Counted from the first letter of the stretch, positions 16,401-27,804 are shown. The stretch is 64,000 nucleotides of DNA from Nitrospirales bacterium (GCA_029261255.1 JAJDBQ010000162.1:1-64000), one strand, 5' to 3'. Notes: generated by a model from the sequence alone, not told the origin. Program-made: numbers and translations.

Positions 16401-17150
16401 TTAGGAAACCCACTGTTCAAATGTGGGAAGAGATTTTCCGACAACCGCATAGAAATAAGCATCCATTGCCGTTTCTACTTCAACGCGCACGCTACCGGTA
16501 GCCTTCAAACGTGATAAATTTGGCATGGATAATCGTCGCGCTTGCTCAATAAAAGCCACACTACCCTTCGATAAGGACAATATCCGCCCTACTCCCTGCT
16601 GACTACATTCTTGGCAAACCACACCTCCTAAACGAGGAGAAAACCACTGAGGTCTCTGGTCATGTCCCACTTTTCCACATTCCGTACACGAGTCAAATTG
16701 TGGGCGGAACCCCGTATGCCCTAGCACGTGAATTTGAAACAGAAGTGCGGCCAATGCCACATCGCTGTCGGGTCGTAACGATTCGAGTCCATGGACAAGG
16801 GTCGCATACATTCCGGGATTGGGGTCACGATCGACCGTGATGGCTTCGACCATTTTGACCATCCTGGCCGCTGCCGTCATGACCGTGAGATCTTCTCGAA
16901 TCGACGCATAACTCATCACGAGGTCAATCTGGCTAATCTGCCCTAAAGACTCTGGAGTTTTTTGAAAGAGCGTGAGATCAACGACGCCAAATGGTTCAAG
17001 CACGCCACCGAATCGCGTTTTCATTCGGCGGGCTCCGCGGGCGGCACCTCGAATTTTTCCTAAATTGGGAGAAAATATGGTGACGATGCGATCAGCATCC
17101 CCCCACTTTTGACTTTTAAGAATGACCCCACGAGTTCGGATTAATGGCAT
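16401..17150 (-). CDS. recO: DNA repair protein RecO
   Basis: 249 residues from the ATG at 17150 (MPLIRTRGVILKSQKWGDADRIVTIFS), the family N-terminus; the longer open frame to 17234 is unlikely. An OB-fold comes first, then a helical domain with a zinc site: CTECGK...GGVVCQEC. RecO loads RecA on SSB-coated single strands with RecR in the RecFOR pathway. It lies 139 bp downstream of era, an order conserved in many bacteria. A purine-rich stretch (17160-17240) precedes it. The length matches the family. Together with recA and the LexA-like protein in this window it serves recombination repair. Confidence 0.93.
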   Translation of the reverse strand: MPLIRTRGVILKSQKWGDADRIVTIFSPNLGKIRGAARGARRMKTRFGGVLEPFGVVDLTLFQKTPESLGQISQIDLVMSYASIREDLTVMTAAARMVKMVEAITVDRDPNPGMYATLVHGLESLRPDSDVALAALLFQIHVLGHTGFRPQFDSCTECGKVGHDQRPQWFSPRLGGVVCQECSQQGVGRILSLSKGSVAFIEQARRLSMPNLSRLKATGSVRVEVETAMDAYFYAVVGKSLPTFEQWVS

Positions 17151-17289
17151 CAGCAGATTCTCTTCAGAGAACAGTGCGAAGGGAGATGTAAGAAGGGAGA
17201 AGCATGAAGTAGAAAGGAGAAGGCAAAAACACAAGGAAAAAATTGCGAATTTCCTTTCGTCTCACTTCTAACTTTTTCCTTCTAACCTC

Positions 17290-18186
17290 TCACACGCCAT
17301 AACCTAAGTCAGTCAAGATTCGTGGGTTATCTCGCCATCCATCTTGTACTTTCACTAACATCTGTAAGAAAATTTTCATAGAAAAAAGTTTTTCCATCTC
17401 CTCACGTGCCTGTTGCCCAACATCCTTCAGTCGACTACCGCCCTTCCCAATCACAATCCCTTTTTGACTAGATTTATCGACCAGAATCACGGCATGAATG
17501 GTGGTTAACTTTTTGGTTTCATGAAACTCTTCAATGAACACACCCACGGCGTAGGGTAATTCAGCATGTGTGGAAGCCAGAACCTTTTCACGAATAATCT
17601 CCCCCGCCATTTGCCGCATGGATTGATTGGTTAAAAAATCCTCTTCATACATTGGCTCTGATGATTCTTCCAAGCAACCAAAGGTTAGTTCGACCAATCG
17701 TGGCACATTCAGACCTGTTTTCGCAGAAATGGGGACAATCTCTGTCCATGGGTATCGAGTTCGCAATTGCTCAATCAGCGGGAGGAACCTCGACTTTGAG
17801 ACGACGTCCGCTTTCGTCAATAACAAAAAGACCGCTCGAAATGGACGATCTTTATTTGCCTGTATCACTTGTTCAATCACAAATTGATCACCAGGCCCTG
17901 GCGGCATCTGACTATCCATGAGGACGTACACCACATCAGAATCCATCAACGTTCCCAATGCCGCCTGTACCATTTGGGCATTGAGTCGATGATGCGGAGT
18001 ATGGAGGCCAGGCGTATCGACCAGCACGAGTTGCCCTTCTGGATAATGGCCCACCCCCAAAATCGGCATTCGCGTTGTCTGGGGCTTATCGGAAACGATC
18101 GCAATTTTTTCGCGCACTAAAGCATTCAATAATGTGGACTTGCCCACATTCGGACGGCCAAGAATCGCAAGTTGTCCTGATTTCAT
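17290..18186 (-). CDS. era: GTPase Era
   Basis: 298 residues, the usual length. The GTPase domain has G1 GRPNVGKS, G3 DTPGLH, and G4 LTKAD; the C-terminal KH domain holds GIVIGKGGSRLKDVG. Era binds the 3' end of 16S rRNA and assists 30S assembly, acting at the membrane-cytosol interface. It sits between ftsB (83 bp upstream) and recO, the standard Era-RecO order. All key motifs are intact. Confidence 0.97.
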   Translation of the reverse strand: MKSGQLAILGRPNVGKSTLLNALVREKIAIVSDKPQTTRMPILGVGHYPEGQLVLVDTPGLHTPHHRLNAQMVQAALGTLMDSDVVYVLMDSQMPPGPGDQFVIEQVIQANKDRPFRAVFLLLTKADVVSKSRFLPLIEQLRTRYPWTEIVPISAKTGLNVPRLVELTFGCLEESSEPMYEEDFLTNQSMRQMAGEIIREKVLASTHAELPYAVGVFIEEFHETKKLTTIHAVILVDKSSQKGIVIGKGGSRLKDVGQQAREEMEKLFSMKIFLQMLVKVQDGWRDNPRILTDLGYGV

Positions 18187-18269
18187 AGAGAGAATCCCAT
18201 GGAAAATATAAACATGATGTCCTAAGAACGGTACGGAATATGAACGAGGAGAAGAGGCAACGTGGCCGA

Positions 18270-18626
18270 CTAACGTAGGGCCGTAATTGAGGAAGGAGCT
18301 GGCTCGACAAATTGATAGACCGTTTCGCCTTCACGGACCATCCCCAATCGATTGCGCGCGAGCTCTTCTAAGCGCTGAGGATCACTTTGAATACGCACGA
18401 TGTCTTGCTGCATGGCGATATTCATGTATTCCAATTGTTCAATCTGTTTGATCAACTGTTGTCTGTTCTCTCGGACATGAAAGTATAACGGCAACCCATC
18501 CGCATTAAAAAACATCGTCCCAGCCAACAGGCTCATAATTAAAAATGCGCCAACAATCGGTAAGCGCTCAAGCAGATCGCCCCAAAACCCTCGCGATGTC
18601 TGTTTCTTATTATTAGGCCGCATCAA
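18270..18626 (-). CDS. ftsB: Septum formation initiator FtsB/DivIC
   Basis: 118 residues: short cytosolic N-terminus, one membrane helix (about residues 22-42), then a periplasmic coiled coil (HVRENRQQLIKQIEQLEYMNIAMQQDI) and the signature LEELARNRLGMVREGETVYQFV. FtsB forms the FtsQLB complex that activates septal peptidoglycan synthesis. It begins 12 bp after the enolase stop, the common eno-ftsB gene pair, so co-transcription is very likely. The first of two tandem ATG codons is used here; the second is equally possible. Confidence 0.93.
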   Translation of the reverse strand: MMRPNNKKQTSRGFWGDLLERLPIVGAFLIMSLLAGTMFFNADGLPLYFHVRENRQQLIKQIEQLEYMNIAMQQDIVRIQSDPQRLEELARNRLGMVREGETVYQFVEPAPSSITALR

Positions 18627-18638
18627 TTTATATTGTGA

Positions 18639-19988
<1,350 letters not shown>

Positions 19989-21419
19989 TCAAGATGTGAG
20001 CGCTTGTCGGAGTAATTCATTCACTTTCCCAGGATTGGCTGTACCTTTAGAAGCCTTCATCACCTGGCCCACTAAAAAACCGAGCACAGCCTCTTTCCCT
20101 CCACGATATTGATCCACTTGAGCTGAATGGTTTGCCAAGACGTCCTCAATGATTCCCGACAATTGCCCCTCGTCGGACACTTGAACCATACCTTTGTCTT
20201 TCACCAATTGTTCAGGAGCGATTTCCGAAGCATAGAGTTCTGGAAATAATTCCCGCGCACCTTTTAAGCTTACCGTGCCCGCATCAACCAATTGTAAAAG
20301 TTCGGCTAACCGCTCAGGACTCACAGGAGAATCTTCAGCTGACGTGCCCGCAGCATTCAGTTCGCGAAGCAATTCTCCCGTCACCCAATTACTCACCGTT
20401 TTTGGATGGGGGAAAAATTTCACACAGGCTTCGAAGTAATCAGCGACGCCCTTCGAATCGGTTAAAATCGTCGCATCGTATTCTGACAATTCATATTCTT
20501 GGGTAAATCGTTGCAAACGAGTGGAAGGCAATTCAGGAATGGTGGCACGAAGTTCTTCGATCCACTCAGAATCAAGAGTGACAGGCAACAGATCGGGATC
20601 AGGGAAATAGCGATAATCATGCGCGCCTTCTTTGCTGCGCATCACGGCGGTCTGGCCTTTTTGGACATCCCACTGCCGCGTCTCTTGAACAACAACTCCT
20701 CCATCACTCAGCAGTTCGGCTTGACGACTCATTTCATATTCTAGCGCGTCTTTGGCAAAACGAAATGAATTGATATTTTTCAATTCTACTTTTGTGCCCA
20801 GCTTTTCCTGGCCTTGAGGCCGGAGTGAGATATTCGGCTCACAGCGAAAACTTCCCTGCTCCATATTGCCATCACACACATCCAAATAGACCAAGAGATC
20901 TCGTAACGCCTTCAAATACGCATCAACTTCATCTGACGAATGGAGATCTGGTTCCGTCACGATTTCTAACAGCGGTGTCCCCGTTCGATTTAAATCAACG
21001 TGACTGCCTTCTGCACCTTCTTCGTGAACACTTTTCCCAGCATCTTCCTCCAAGTGCGCTCGTGTGATCCGAACACGTTTGGTCTTTCCTTTCACCGAGA
21101 TTTCTAACCATCCTGGACCACAGATGGGCAAATCGTACTGAGAGATTTGATAGCCCTTTGGTAAGTCTGGATAAAAATAGTTTTTTCGGGAGAATTGACT
21201 GGCCAAGGTCAACTCACAATTGAGAGCCAGGCCTGTCCGAACGGCCATTTCCACAGCTCGTTGATTCAAAACTGGCAGGCTACCCGGTAGGCCTAAGCAG
21301 ACTGGGCAGACTTGTGTATTGGGAGGTAATCCAAACAAGGTGGGGCACCCGCAAAAAAGTTTGGTCTGTGTCCGGAGCTGTGCATGCACCTCAACCCCAA
21401 TGACCGGTTCATATGCCAT
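19989..21419 (-). CDS. gatB: Aspartyl/glutamyl-tRNA amidotransferase subunit B
   Basis: 476 residues, typical for GatB. The cradle domain carries [34 protein letters not shown], and the metal/tRNA motif [18 protein letters not shown] near residue 84, and the tail has the YqeY-like helical domain ([11 protein letters not shown]...[15 protein letters not shown]). With GatA and GatC it converts Glu-tRNA(Gln) and/or Asp-tRNA(Asn) to the amidated forms. Downstream of ytxH by 34 bp, upstream of eno by 66 bp. The three subunits are separated by panD, DUF948 and ytxH but stay in one block. Confidence 0.97.
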   Translation of the reverse strand: MAYEPVIGVEVHAQLRTQTKLFCGCPTLFGLPPNTQVCPVCLGLPGSLPVLNQRAVEMAVRTGLALNCELTLASQFSRKNYFYPDLPKGYQISQYDLPICGPGWLEISVKGKTKRVRITRAHLEEDAGKSVHEEGAEGSHVDLNRTGTPLLEIVTEPDLHSSDEVDAYLKALRDLLVYLDVCDGNMEQGSFRCEPNISLRPQGQEKLGTKVELKNINSFRFAKDALEYEMSRQAELLSDGGVVVQETRQWDVQKGQTAVMRSKEGAHDYRYFPDPDLLPVTLDSEWIEELRATIPELPSTRLQRFTQEYELSEYDATILTDSKGVADYFEACVKFFPHPKTVSNWVTGELLRELNAAGTSAEDSPVSPERLAELLQLVDAGTVSLKGARELFPELYASEIAPEQLVKDKGMVQVSDEGQLSGIIEDVLANHSAQVDQYRGGKEAVLGFLVGQVMKASKGTANPGKVNELLRQALTS

Positions 21420-21453
21420 AAAGAAATTCTATTCAATCATTGTCGAAAAGAAA

Positions 21454-21765
21454 TTAATCGAGCGAATTCATTTCACGTTCACGACGCATCGCATCTCGTC
21501 CTGCTTCTAAGGCTTCACGAACAGCACAAGAGACTTCATCGACTAATTCTCGCCCACGACCCACGACTTCTTCCACGGAATCCGTGGCGCGATCTTTTAA
21601 ATCTCGAAGGTCATGGCTTCGTTGCCGAGCATAACCGGTGACTCGCTCACGGGATTCTCGACCAGTTTGAGGTGCCAGAACCACGGCAGTCACGGCTCCC
21701 AACAACGCCCCACTCAAAAATGCTAATGCAACTGATCCGGCTGAAGCACCTGAATTATTCCCCAT
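21454..21765 (-). CDS. YtxH-domain protein
   Basis: 103 residues; AGGAGG lies 7-8 nt upstream of ATG 21765. The N-terminal glycine-rich hydrophobic helix (SVALAFLSGALLGAVTAVVLAPQTGRESRE) is the YtxH signature, followed by an amphipathic helical region (ATDSVEEVVGRGRELVDEVS). These small membrane or membrane-associated proteins are common next to DUF948 proteins in stress loci; the molecular role is unknown. The gene overlaps the DUF948 gene by 11 bp, so the two are translated together. The pair is inserted between gatA and gatB. Confidence 0.85.
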   Translation of the reverse strand: MGNNSGASAGSVALAFLSGALLGAVTAVVLAPQTGRESRERVTGYARQRSHDLRDLKDRATDSVEEVVGRGRELVDEVSCAVREALEAGRDAMRREREMNSLD

Positions 21766-22171
21766 AGTAAGAACCTCCTTCTTTGTCTTTAGATTCTTTG
21801 CGGACTCGGTGTTTCATCGTCGACGTGACGGCCTTAATGCCTGCGAGAAGACTGCTCAAGCCCACCATGACTGTCCCTCCTTTTCCCCGCATCGTTTCAT
21901 GAACATGGTTCACCGTTTGCCCGACATCGCCGACAGCATTCAGAAATGTTGAGGCTCGATCAACGCCCACTCGAGCTTGGTCCGTTAAGGAGCGGATATT
22001 TTCGTTTGTCCCTTTGACATCTTTCAATAAGCCTGGCAATTCATGATTCAGCCGAATAAGCAAGCGCTCCGATTGCCCCACCGTTCTCTTCACTTGAAGA
22101 ATGGTCGGAACCAGATATGCCACGAGTACGACCACAGCCACAGCAATGATCAAGACGGCCAAATCCACCAT
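21755..22171 (-). CDS. DUF948-domain membrane protein
   Basis: 138 residues. One N-terminal membrane helix (about residues 3-25) precedes a long helical segment (VKRTVGQSERLLIRLNHELPGLLKDVKGTNENIRSLTDQARVGVDRASTFLNAVGDVGQTV) typical of DUF948, a coiled-coil family related to methyl-accepting-protein helices. It begins 14 bp after gatA and overlaps ytxH. The function is unknown; the consistent pairing with YtxH suggests a small envelope complex. Basic C-terminal tail. Confidence 0.8.
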   Translation of the reverse strand: MVDLAVLIIAVAVVVLVAYLVPTILQVKRTVGQSERLLIRLNHELPGLLKDVKGTNENIRSLTDQARVGVDRASTFLNAVGDVGQTVNHVHETMRGKGGTVMVGLSSLLAGIKAVTSTMKHRVRKESKDKEGGSYYGE

Positions 22172-22185
22172 GCTTCATTATCCTT

Positions 22186-23658
22186 TCATGATCGTATCAC
22201 GGGACGTTTACTTCGCCAGTTTGTGGCTTGTTCATAGGCATACGCCGCTCGAAGCACAATCGTCTCTTCAAACGGACGTCCCATGAGTTGTAAACCAATG
22301 GGCAAACCCTTTGCGCTCAACCCACAGGGGATAGAAATAGCGGGTAGCCCTGCCAAACTGGCTGGGATGGTGTAGATATCGGACAAATACATTTGCAGAG
22401 GATCTTCTAACCGTTCCCCAAGTTGAAAGGCTGGAGTAGGCATCACTGGGCTGACTAAGAGATCAACTTCTTTGAAAACCTCGTCAAAATCTCGTTGGAT
22501 CATCGTCCGCACGGCCTGGGCTTTGGCATAGTACGCATCGTAATACCCCGCACTCAGCGCATAGGTTCCCAGCATAATACGGCGCTTTACTTCAGGACCA
22601 AATCCATGCGAGCGTGTGCTGTGATACATTTCCGCCAGTGATTTGCATTCTTTGGCACGAAACCCATATTTCACACCATCATAGCGCGCTAAGTTTGAGC
22701 TGGCTTCAGCGGTCGCAATGAGATAATACGTCGCAATCGCACGTGCCGTAGACGGCAAGGTCACCGCTTGAATCTTACCGCCAATTTTTTCTAGCTCCGC
22801 GATGGCATCTTGAACTTTCTCTGCCACTTCAGGATCCAAGCCTTCTGCAAAATATTCCTCAGGAACACCAACAGTAAGTTTCTTAATATCCTTCTTTTTT
22901 GCAGATTTCGTAAAATCAGGAAAATCACGATTCGCTGAAGTCGAATCCAAAGGATCGTAACCAACGAGTGCGTTCAACATGATAGCGGCATCAGTGACCG
23001 TTTTCGTAATGGGACCAATCTGATCCAACGACGACGCAAACGCGACCAATCCATACCGTGAGACTCGCCCATAGGTTGGTTTGAAGCCCACAACTCCACA
23101 GCAGGCTGCAGGTTGGCGAATAGATCCACCGGTATCTGAACCCAATGCGGCCACGCATTCTTCTGCCGCAACAGCGGCGGCCGAACCACCACTCGATCCT
23201 CCAGGAATATGCTTTTGATTCCAAGGATTTCTTGAAGGACCGAATGCCGAATGCTCCGTTGAGGAACCCATGGCAAATTCATCCAAATTGGTTTTCCCGA
23301 TAATCAACGGTTTCTGGGCATTCAACTTATTCATGACTGTGGCATCATAGGGAGGCACAAAATTATCGAGCATGCGGGATCCACAGGTGGTACGCATCCC
23401 TTTTGTGCAAATATTATCTTTAATGCCTAATGGCATGGCCATCAAGGGTTCGGTTTTACGCCACGCTTTCAAGCCATCATCAATACCTTGAGCTTTTTCG
23501 AGAAGGACGTCCTTCTGTGTCACACTGATATACGCTTTAATTTTCGGTTCAACCTGACTCACGCGAAGCAAATAGGCTCGCGCTATTTCCCCAGCAGTCA
23601 CTTCACCACTAGTAAATTTTTCCTGTAACTCTTTTAATGTGAGCTTAAACAAAGCCAT
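22186..23658 (-). CDS. gatA: Aspartyl/glutamyl-tRNA amidotransferase subunit A
   Basis: 490 residues. Amidase-signature enzyme: catalytic Lys80 (PLGIK), cis-Ser155 in [13 protein letters not shown] and the nucleophile Ser179 in [11 protein letters not shown], all in place. It releases ammonia from glutamine for GatB to amidate mischarged tRNA. Downstream of panD by 51 bp and upstream of DUF948 by 14 bp. Full length, no anomaly. Confidence 0.97.
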   Translation of the reverse strand: MALFKLTLKELQEKFTSGEVTAGEIARAYLLRVSQVEPKIKAYISVTQKDVLLEKAQGIDDGLKAWRKTEPLMAMPLGIKDNICTKGMRTTCGSRMLDNFVPPYDATVMNKLNAQKPLIIGKTNLDEFAMGSSTEHSAFGPSRNPWNQKHIPGGSSGGSAAAVAAEECVAALGSDTGGSIRQPAACCGVVGFKPTYGRVSRYGLVAFASSLDQIGPITKTVTDAAIMLNALVGYDPLDSTSANRDFPDFTKSAKKKDIKKLTVGVPEEYFAEGLDPEVAEKVQDAIAELEKIGGKIQAVTLPSTARAIATYYLIATAEASSNLARYDGVKYGFRAKECKSLAEMYHSTRSHGFGPEVKRRIMLGTYALSAGYYDAYYAKAQAVRTMIQRDFDEVFKEVDLLVSPVMPTPAFQLGERLEDPLQMYLSDIYTIPASLAGLPAISIPCGLSAKGLPIGLQLMGRPFEETIVLRAAYAYEQATNWRSKRPVIRS

Positions 23659-23709
23659 AACAAATAAAGCCCTCAGGGTAGAATGCAGTTAGGGAGTCAA
23701 ACAGGAATT

Positions 23710-24072
23710 TCAAACAGGATTAGAGGGACGAATGGCATTACGTTCATCAACTTGGATCACCTTGGGCACATGCCGTTTGGCCTCATCTTCATTAAAAAAT
23801 TCATAGCAGAAGATAATGACCATATCACCCGTCACACCCTTACGGGCAGTTGGGCCATTCAAAATCACTTCCCCTTTGCCGCGGGTACCAGGAAGGGCAT
23901 ACGTTGAAAAACGTTCCCCATTGTTCAAATTCGAGACCATGACGAGTTCATAGGGCAAAATACCAGCGCTGTCCATTAATACCTCATCAATGGTCATACT
24001 ACCTTCATACTCTAAATTGGATTCCGTCACGGTCGCCCGATGAATTTTGCAACGTAATAATTGTCGATACAT
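23710..24072 (-). CDS. panD: Aspartate 1-decarboxylase proenzyme
   Basis: 120 residues. PanD makes beta-alanine from aspartate for pantothenate and coenzyme A. The self-cleavage site is Gly24-Ser25 in EYEGSMTID, which yields the pyruvoyl group; Lys9 and the conserved NNGERFSTYAL (catalytic tyrosine region) and GPTARKG are also present. It lies between gatC and gatA, an unusual place; the other pantothenate genes are not in the window, although coaD, the next CoA step but one, lies 2 kb away on the other strand. Length is normal. Confidence 0.95.
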   Translation of the reverse strand: MYRQLLRCKIHRATVTESNLEYEGSMTIDEVLMDSAGILPYELVMVSNLNNGERFSTYALPGTRGKGEVILNGPTARKGVTGDMVIIFCYEFFNEDEAKRHVPKVIQVDERNAIRPSNPV

Positions 24073-24131
24073 AGCAGTTAACCTTAGTGATAGATCAAGA
24101 AAAATGATATTCGAACATGAAGAACCAGAGC

Positions 24132-24428
24132 CTATTTTTTCCCTAAGATTTTAGGGACAACAAAAAATCCATCAGACGCTTCAGGAGCATTGCTCAAGGC
24201 TTGCTCTTGCGAGAGCCCCTCTCCGGGAATATCTTCTCGAAGGACAGACGCCTTATCTGCCACAGAAGCCGTCGGTGGAATGCCTTCCGTTGACACCTCC
24301 TGTAATTGCTCGACAAACGTCAAAATCTGACTCAATTGTTCACCAAAGAGGGTCTTTTCAGGTTCGGTCAAATCCAGCCGAGCTAATTGTGCCACATGCT
24401 CAACTTCTTTATGAGAAATATTAGCCAT
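24132..24428 (-). CDS. gatC: Aspartyl/glutamyl-tRNA amidotransferase subunit C
   Basis: 98 residues, typical GatC: starts ISHKEVEHVAQLARLDLTEPEK, continues with FGEQLSQILTFVEQLQEVSTEGIPPTAS and ends with a proline/glycine-rich wrap that bridges GatA and GatB. First gene of the minus-strand block that runs to DUF971. 159 bp separate it from radC upstream, room for the block promoter. Confidence 0.95.
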   Translation of the reverse strand: MANISHKEVEHVAQLARLDLTEPEKTLFGEQLSQILTFVEQLQEVSTEGIPPTASVADKASVLREDIPGEGLSQEQALSNAPEASDGFFVVPKILGKK

Positions 24429-24586
24429 GATTAATTCCTACAGTCGTTCAGAAACCACAATGAACGAAGAAACAGACATTCCCGTGAATTTCCTGAATTC
24501 ACAGGTATTTTTACCATGTTTTTCACTTTAAAAGCTACTTTGAGAAGCGATTGCCCACTAAAGAGAACACTTCAGCCTTCATTAAA

Positions 24587-25294
24587 TTAGGCATTTGTGG
24601 CGAAAAATCCCTCATCGGCAAAACTCACGTATTTCCCATCACCAATCACAATATGATCCAACACGCGAATTCCAAGAATATCACCAGCGGCGATTAAACG
24701 CTGAGTCAGAGCGTGATCTTCCTCACTTGGCCGCGGGTCACCGCTAGGATGGTTGTGGACAAAAATGATTGCCGCCGCTGATTCTCGAACCGCAAGATTA
24801 AAGACTTCACGGGGATGCACAATACTCACGGTTAAACTTCCTTTCGACACCGTGAAATCACGAATAACCATATGCTTGGCATCTAAAAGAATGGCTTTAA
24901 ACACTTCATACCGCATATCGCGCAACAGGGGATAATAATGTTGAAAAATATGCTGGCTCCCTTGGATACGTTTTCCTTCGCTTAACGGAGTCGCTAAGGT
25001 CCGCTTCCCCAATTCAATCGCGGCTAAAATTTGCGCCGCCTTGGCTGGACCAATCCCTGAAATAGCGCAGAGTTCTTCCAAACTGCGATTCGCGAGACCT
25101 CGCAGCCCATCCAATTGAGTGAGTAAATCCATAGCAACCTCAACCGCTGAACAATCTTGTCGACCGCTCCGAAGCAAAATGGCAAGAAGTTGAGCATCGG
25201 ACAACCCTTGTGGTCCTTGAGAGAGAAGCAATTCTCGCGGACGTTCCTGTTCCGGCCACGACCGAATCCCGTTTTTTAGAGTCGCTGTTCTCAT
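24587..25294 (-). CDS. radC: RadC family protein (JAMM/MPN domain)
   Basis: 235 residues. An N-terminal helix-hairpin-helix region (SLEELCAISGIGPAKAAQILAAIELGKR) precedes the JAMM metalloprotease-like domain with His180-x-His182-x10-Asp193 (FVHNHPSGDPRPSEED). RadC was once tied to DNA repair, but that role is disputed; it may act in genome integrity or on mobile DNA. Motifs complete. Divergent from rsmD, sharing a 140-bp promoter region. Confidence 0.93.
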   Translation of the reverse strand: MRTATLKNGIRSWPEQERPRELLLSQGPQGLSDAQLLAILLRSGRQDCSAVEVAMDLLTQLDGLRGLANRSLEELCAISGIGPAKAAQILAAIELGKRTLATPLSEGKRIQGSQHIFQHYYPLLRDMRYEVFKAILLDAKHMVIRDFTVSKGSLTVSIVHPREVFNLAVRESAAAIIFVHNHPSGDPRPSEEDHALTQRLIAAGDILGIRVLDHIVIGDGKYVSFADEGFFATNA

Positions 25295-25434
25295 AGTAGA
25301 ATCTTCTAGGACATTCTTCTTGGCACCACCGTCACTATACGCAGGGAATTTTTAGCCCGTCAAAACAAACTGCTGTGCAATAGTTTCATATATTTGTTGG
25401 GCTTTTGATCTCTGTGCTATGTTGCAATCCTCAA

Positions 25435-26037
25435 ATGATTACCTCATCAATACGAGTGGTTTCCGGCCTTTTGAAGGGTCGAAAAATCCCCACATTACAG
25501 GGGCATGGGATTCGTCCAACATCGATCCGAGCCCGAGAAGCCCTCTTTTCCATTCTTGGCCCAGTCATACCTGGAGCATGTGTCGCCGATTTGTTTGCAG
25601 GCAGTGGTTCCATTGGAATCGAAGCCCTAAGCCGAGGAGCTGCCAAAGCTGTCTTTGTCGAACAAAATCCTGAAGCTGGTCGGATCCTTGAAAACACACT
25701 GGCTCAATTCAAACTAGGCGCACAAAGTCAGGTGTTCATTCAAGATGTCGCCCTCGCCATCCAAAACTCACTTTTGGTAGGATGGCAGCCGTTTGACGTG
25801 CTCTATATTGATCCTCCCTATCGATACGAACACACTCACGATCTTCTAATTCAAATGGAGCATGCCAACTTGGTTGCCACGACTGGTCAGATCATCTATG
25901 AACATTTTTCGAAAAACACACCTCCATCTTCCATTGGAACATGGATGCATACTCGGACAGCGAAGTATGGTGATGCCGCCTTAACGTTTTATCAACCGCA
26001 AACACCGACAGAAACCATGTCCGATATTGAGATCTGA
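25435..26037 (+). CDS. rsmD: 16S rRNA (guanine(966)-N2)-methyltransferase RsmD
   Basis: 200 residues from the ATG at 25435 (MITSSIRVVSGLLKGRKI), the family start; a longer frame to 25405 is less likely. The SAM motif is VADLFAGSGSIGIEALSRGA and the catalytic motif is YIDPPYRYEH (DPPY). It methylates G966 of 16S rRNA in assembled 30S subunits. It begins a tight operon rsmD-coaD-aminotransferase; rsmD-coaD adjacency is widespread. Three bases separate it from coaD. Confidence 0.93.
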   Translation: MITSSIRVVSGLLKGRKIPTLQGHGIRPTSIRAREALFSILGPVIPGACVADLFAGSGSIGIEALSRGAAKAVFVEQNPEAGRILENTLAQFKLGAQSQVFIQDVALAIQNSLLVGWQPFDVLYIDPPYRYEHTHDLLIQMEHANLVATTGQIIYEHFSKNTPPSSIGTWMHTRTAKYGDAALTFYQPQTPTETMSDIEI

Positions 26038-26040
26038 ACC

Positions 26041-26529
26041 ATGACCCTCGGGATTTATCCAGGCACCTTTGATCCGATTACCCACGGGCACGCCGACGTC
26101 ATCGCCCGAAGTCTTCATGTTGTGCAACATGTGGTGGTCGCTGTCGCGCCGAATCATCGCAAAGCCCCATTGTTCGATATTAAGGAACGTGTCGAGTTAG
26201 CGAAGATTGCCACACAGCATCTGCCAGGAGTCGTGGTTGAACCTTTTGAAGGCCTCCTCGTTGAGTATGTCCGGCGCCGAGGAGCCCAAGCCATCATCCG
26301 TGGACTACGCGCCGTTTCAGATTTTGAGCATGAATTTCAAATGGCGTTACTGAACAGAAAACTCGACAAGAATTTGGAAACCATCTTTCTCATGGCCAGT
26401 GAAGAATATTCGTATCTCACATCGAGCATGGTCAAAGAAGTGGCAGCGGTCGGTGGCCCTCTTCATGACTTTTTACATCCAGAAGTGGCTGAACGTCTCA
26501 AAACCCAATTACGATTGACTCAATCATGA
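26041..26529 (+). CDS. coaD: Phosphopantetheine adenylyltransferase
   Basis: 162 residues. Transfers AMP to 4'-phosphopantetheine, the fourth step of CoA synthesis from pantothenate. Nucleotidyltransferase motif YPGTFDPITHGHADVI and the C-terminal SEEYSYLTSSMVKEVA are intact (the usual ISSTLVK reads LTSSMVK). The ATG lies 3 nt after the rsmD stop, and its own stop overlaps the next start. Full length. Confidence 0.96.
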   Translation: MTLGIYPGTFDPITHGHADVIARSLHVVQHVVVAVAPNHRKAPLFDIKERVELAKIATQHLPGVVVEPFEGLLVEYVRRRGAQAIIRGLRAVSDFEHEFQMALLNRKLDKNLETIFLMASEEYSYLTSSMVKEVAAVGGPLHDFLHPEVAERLKTQLRLTQS

Positions 26530-27722
26530 ACCTTGCATCTCGCACCACACGCATTACGCCCTCGCCGACATTGCAACTTGCAGCCGCCGTAAAAGCCTTA
26601 ATGGCTCAAGGGGAACGTATCTTTGACTTCTCTGCAGGCGAGCCGTCATTAGATTCACCAGATGCTGCCAAACAAGCCGCGATTGACGCTATTCAAGCAG
26701 GGTTCACCAAATACACTGCAGTGACCGGCATCGATGAACTCAAAGATGCCATTATTGAAAAGTTTCAACGTGATCAGGGGCTGACCTACTCCCGATCACA
26801 AATTGTGGTGTCTTGCGGTGCCAAGCATACGCTTTTCAACTTAGCGATGGCATTATTTGAGGCTGGAGACGAGGTGATCATTCCGGCACCCTACTGGGTT
26901 TCGTATCCAGAACAAATTCTTGTCGCCGATGCGACCCCCGTCTTTCTCCCGACTTCCGAAGCAACAAACTACGCAATTGATCTCTCAGCGTTAAAGGCAA
27001 TGATTACAGAGCGGACCAAAGCCATTATCTTAAATTCGCCATGCAATCCTACCGGCAGCATGTATGACCGAGAAACGTTGGAGGGCATCGCGGCCCTGGC
27101 CATGCAACACAACTTACTCGTCATTTCAGACGAAATTTATGAAAAGATGGTCTATGATGGCCGGCAACATTGCTCTATTGCGACGGTCCATCCTGAGATG
27201 GTTCACCACACAGTGATCGTCAATGGGGTGTCAAAAACGTACTCCATGACCGGTTGGCGCATTGGCTATGCCGCTGGCCCTGAACCCATACTGAAGGCCA
27301 TAGGCAATATCCAAAGTCAAAGCACCTCGAACCCTACATCTATTGCACAAAAAGCAGCGGTGGGGGCGCTACAAGGCGGGGCTTCATTTATTGAGCACAT
27401 GGTCAAAGAATTGGAAGTCAGACGACACGCCGTCGTCAAAGGCTTAAATCATATTTCCGGGATCCACTGCCCTATGCCAGCAGGCGCGTTTTATGCCTTT
27501 CCGAATGTGTCTGGTTTGTTGGGCCGTCGGTTTGATGGAAAAGTGTTAGCGACTCCATTTGACCTGGCCAATTTTTTTCTGAATGAAGCAAAAGTCGCCT
27601 GTGTACCTGGAGAACCTTTTGGGACAGCGTCTCATCTCCGATTTTCCTATACCGGACCCTTAGACGTCATGGAGGAAGGGATCCAACGTCTCGCTCAGGT
27701 CGTTGAGAAGCTGGAATCATGA
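26526..27722 (+). CDS. Class I aspartate aminotransferase (AspC/AspB type)
   Basis: 398 residues, fold type I PLP enzyme. Lys237 in NGVSKTYSMTGWRIG binds PLP; SPCNPTGSMY and LRFSYTG (the carboxylate-binding arginine) are conserved. It resembles the aspartate/prephenate aminotransferases of thermophiles and Bacillus (1-beta subgroup), which make aspartate from oxaloacetate or arogenate from prephenate. ATGA overlap with coaD shows translational coupling. Substrate cannot be fixed by sequence. Confidence 0.92.
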   Translation: MNLASRTTRITPSPTLQLAAAVKALMAQGERIFDFSAGEPSLDSPDAAKQAAIDAIQAGFTKYTAVTGIDELKDAIIEKFQRDQGLTYSRSQIVVSCGAKHTLFNLAMALFEAGDEVIIPAPYWVSYPEQILVADATPVFLPTSEATNYAIDLSALKAMITERTKAIILNSPCNPTGSMYDRETLEGIAALAMQHNLLVISDEIYEKMVYDGRQHCSIATVHPEMVHHTVIVNGVSKTYSMTGWRIGYAAGPEPILKAIGNIQSQSTSNPTSIAQKAAVGALQGGASFIEHMVKELEVRRHAVVKGLNHISGIHCPMPAGAFYAFPNVSGLLGRRFDGKVLATPFDLANFFLNEAKVACVPGEPFGTASHLRFSYTGPLDVMEEGIQRLAQVVEKLES

Positions 27723-27776
27723 GCAATCTCTCGTCCCGTCATCCCTTCCCGTTCTTCAGGAAATGAGCTATTCCTC

Positions 27777-27804
27777 TTGACCTCAGTGGAAAAGGCCTTA
27801 TCTT
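27777..27804 (+). promoter_or_regulatory. Possible sigma-70-type promoter of fmdB
   Basis: TTGACC and TATCTT separated by 16 bp, 54 bp upstream of the FmdB GTG start. Weak match, judged from position and spacing only. Confidence 0.35.
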
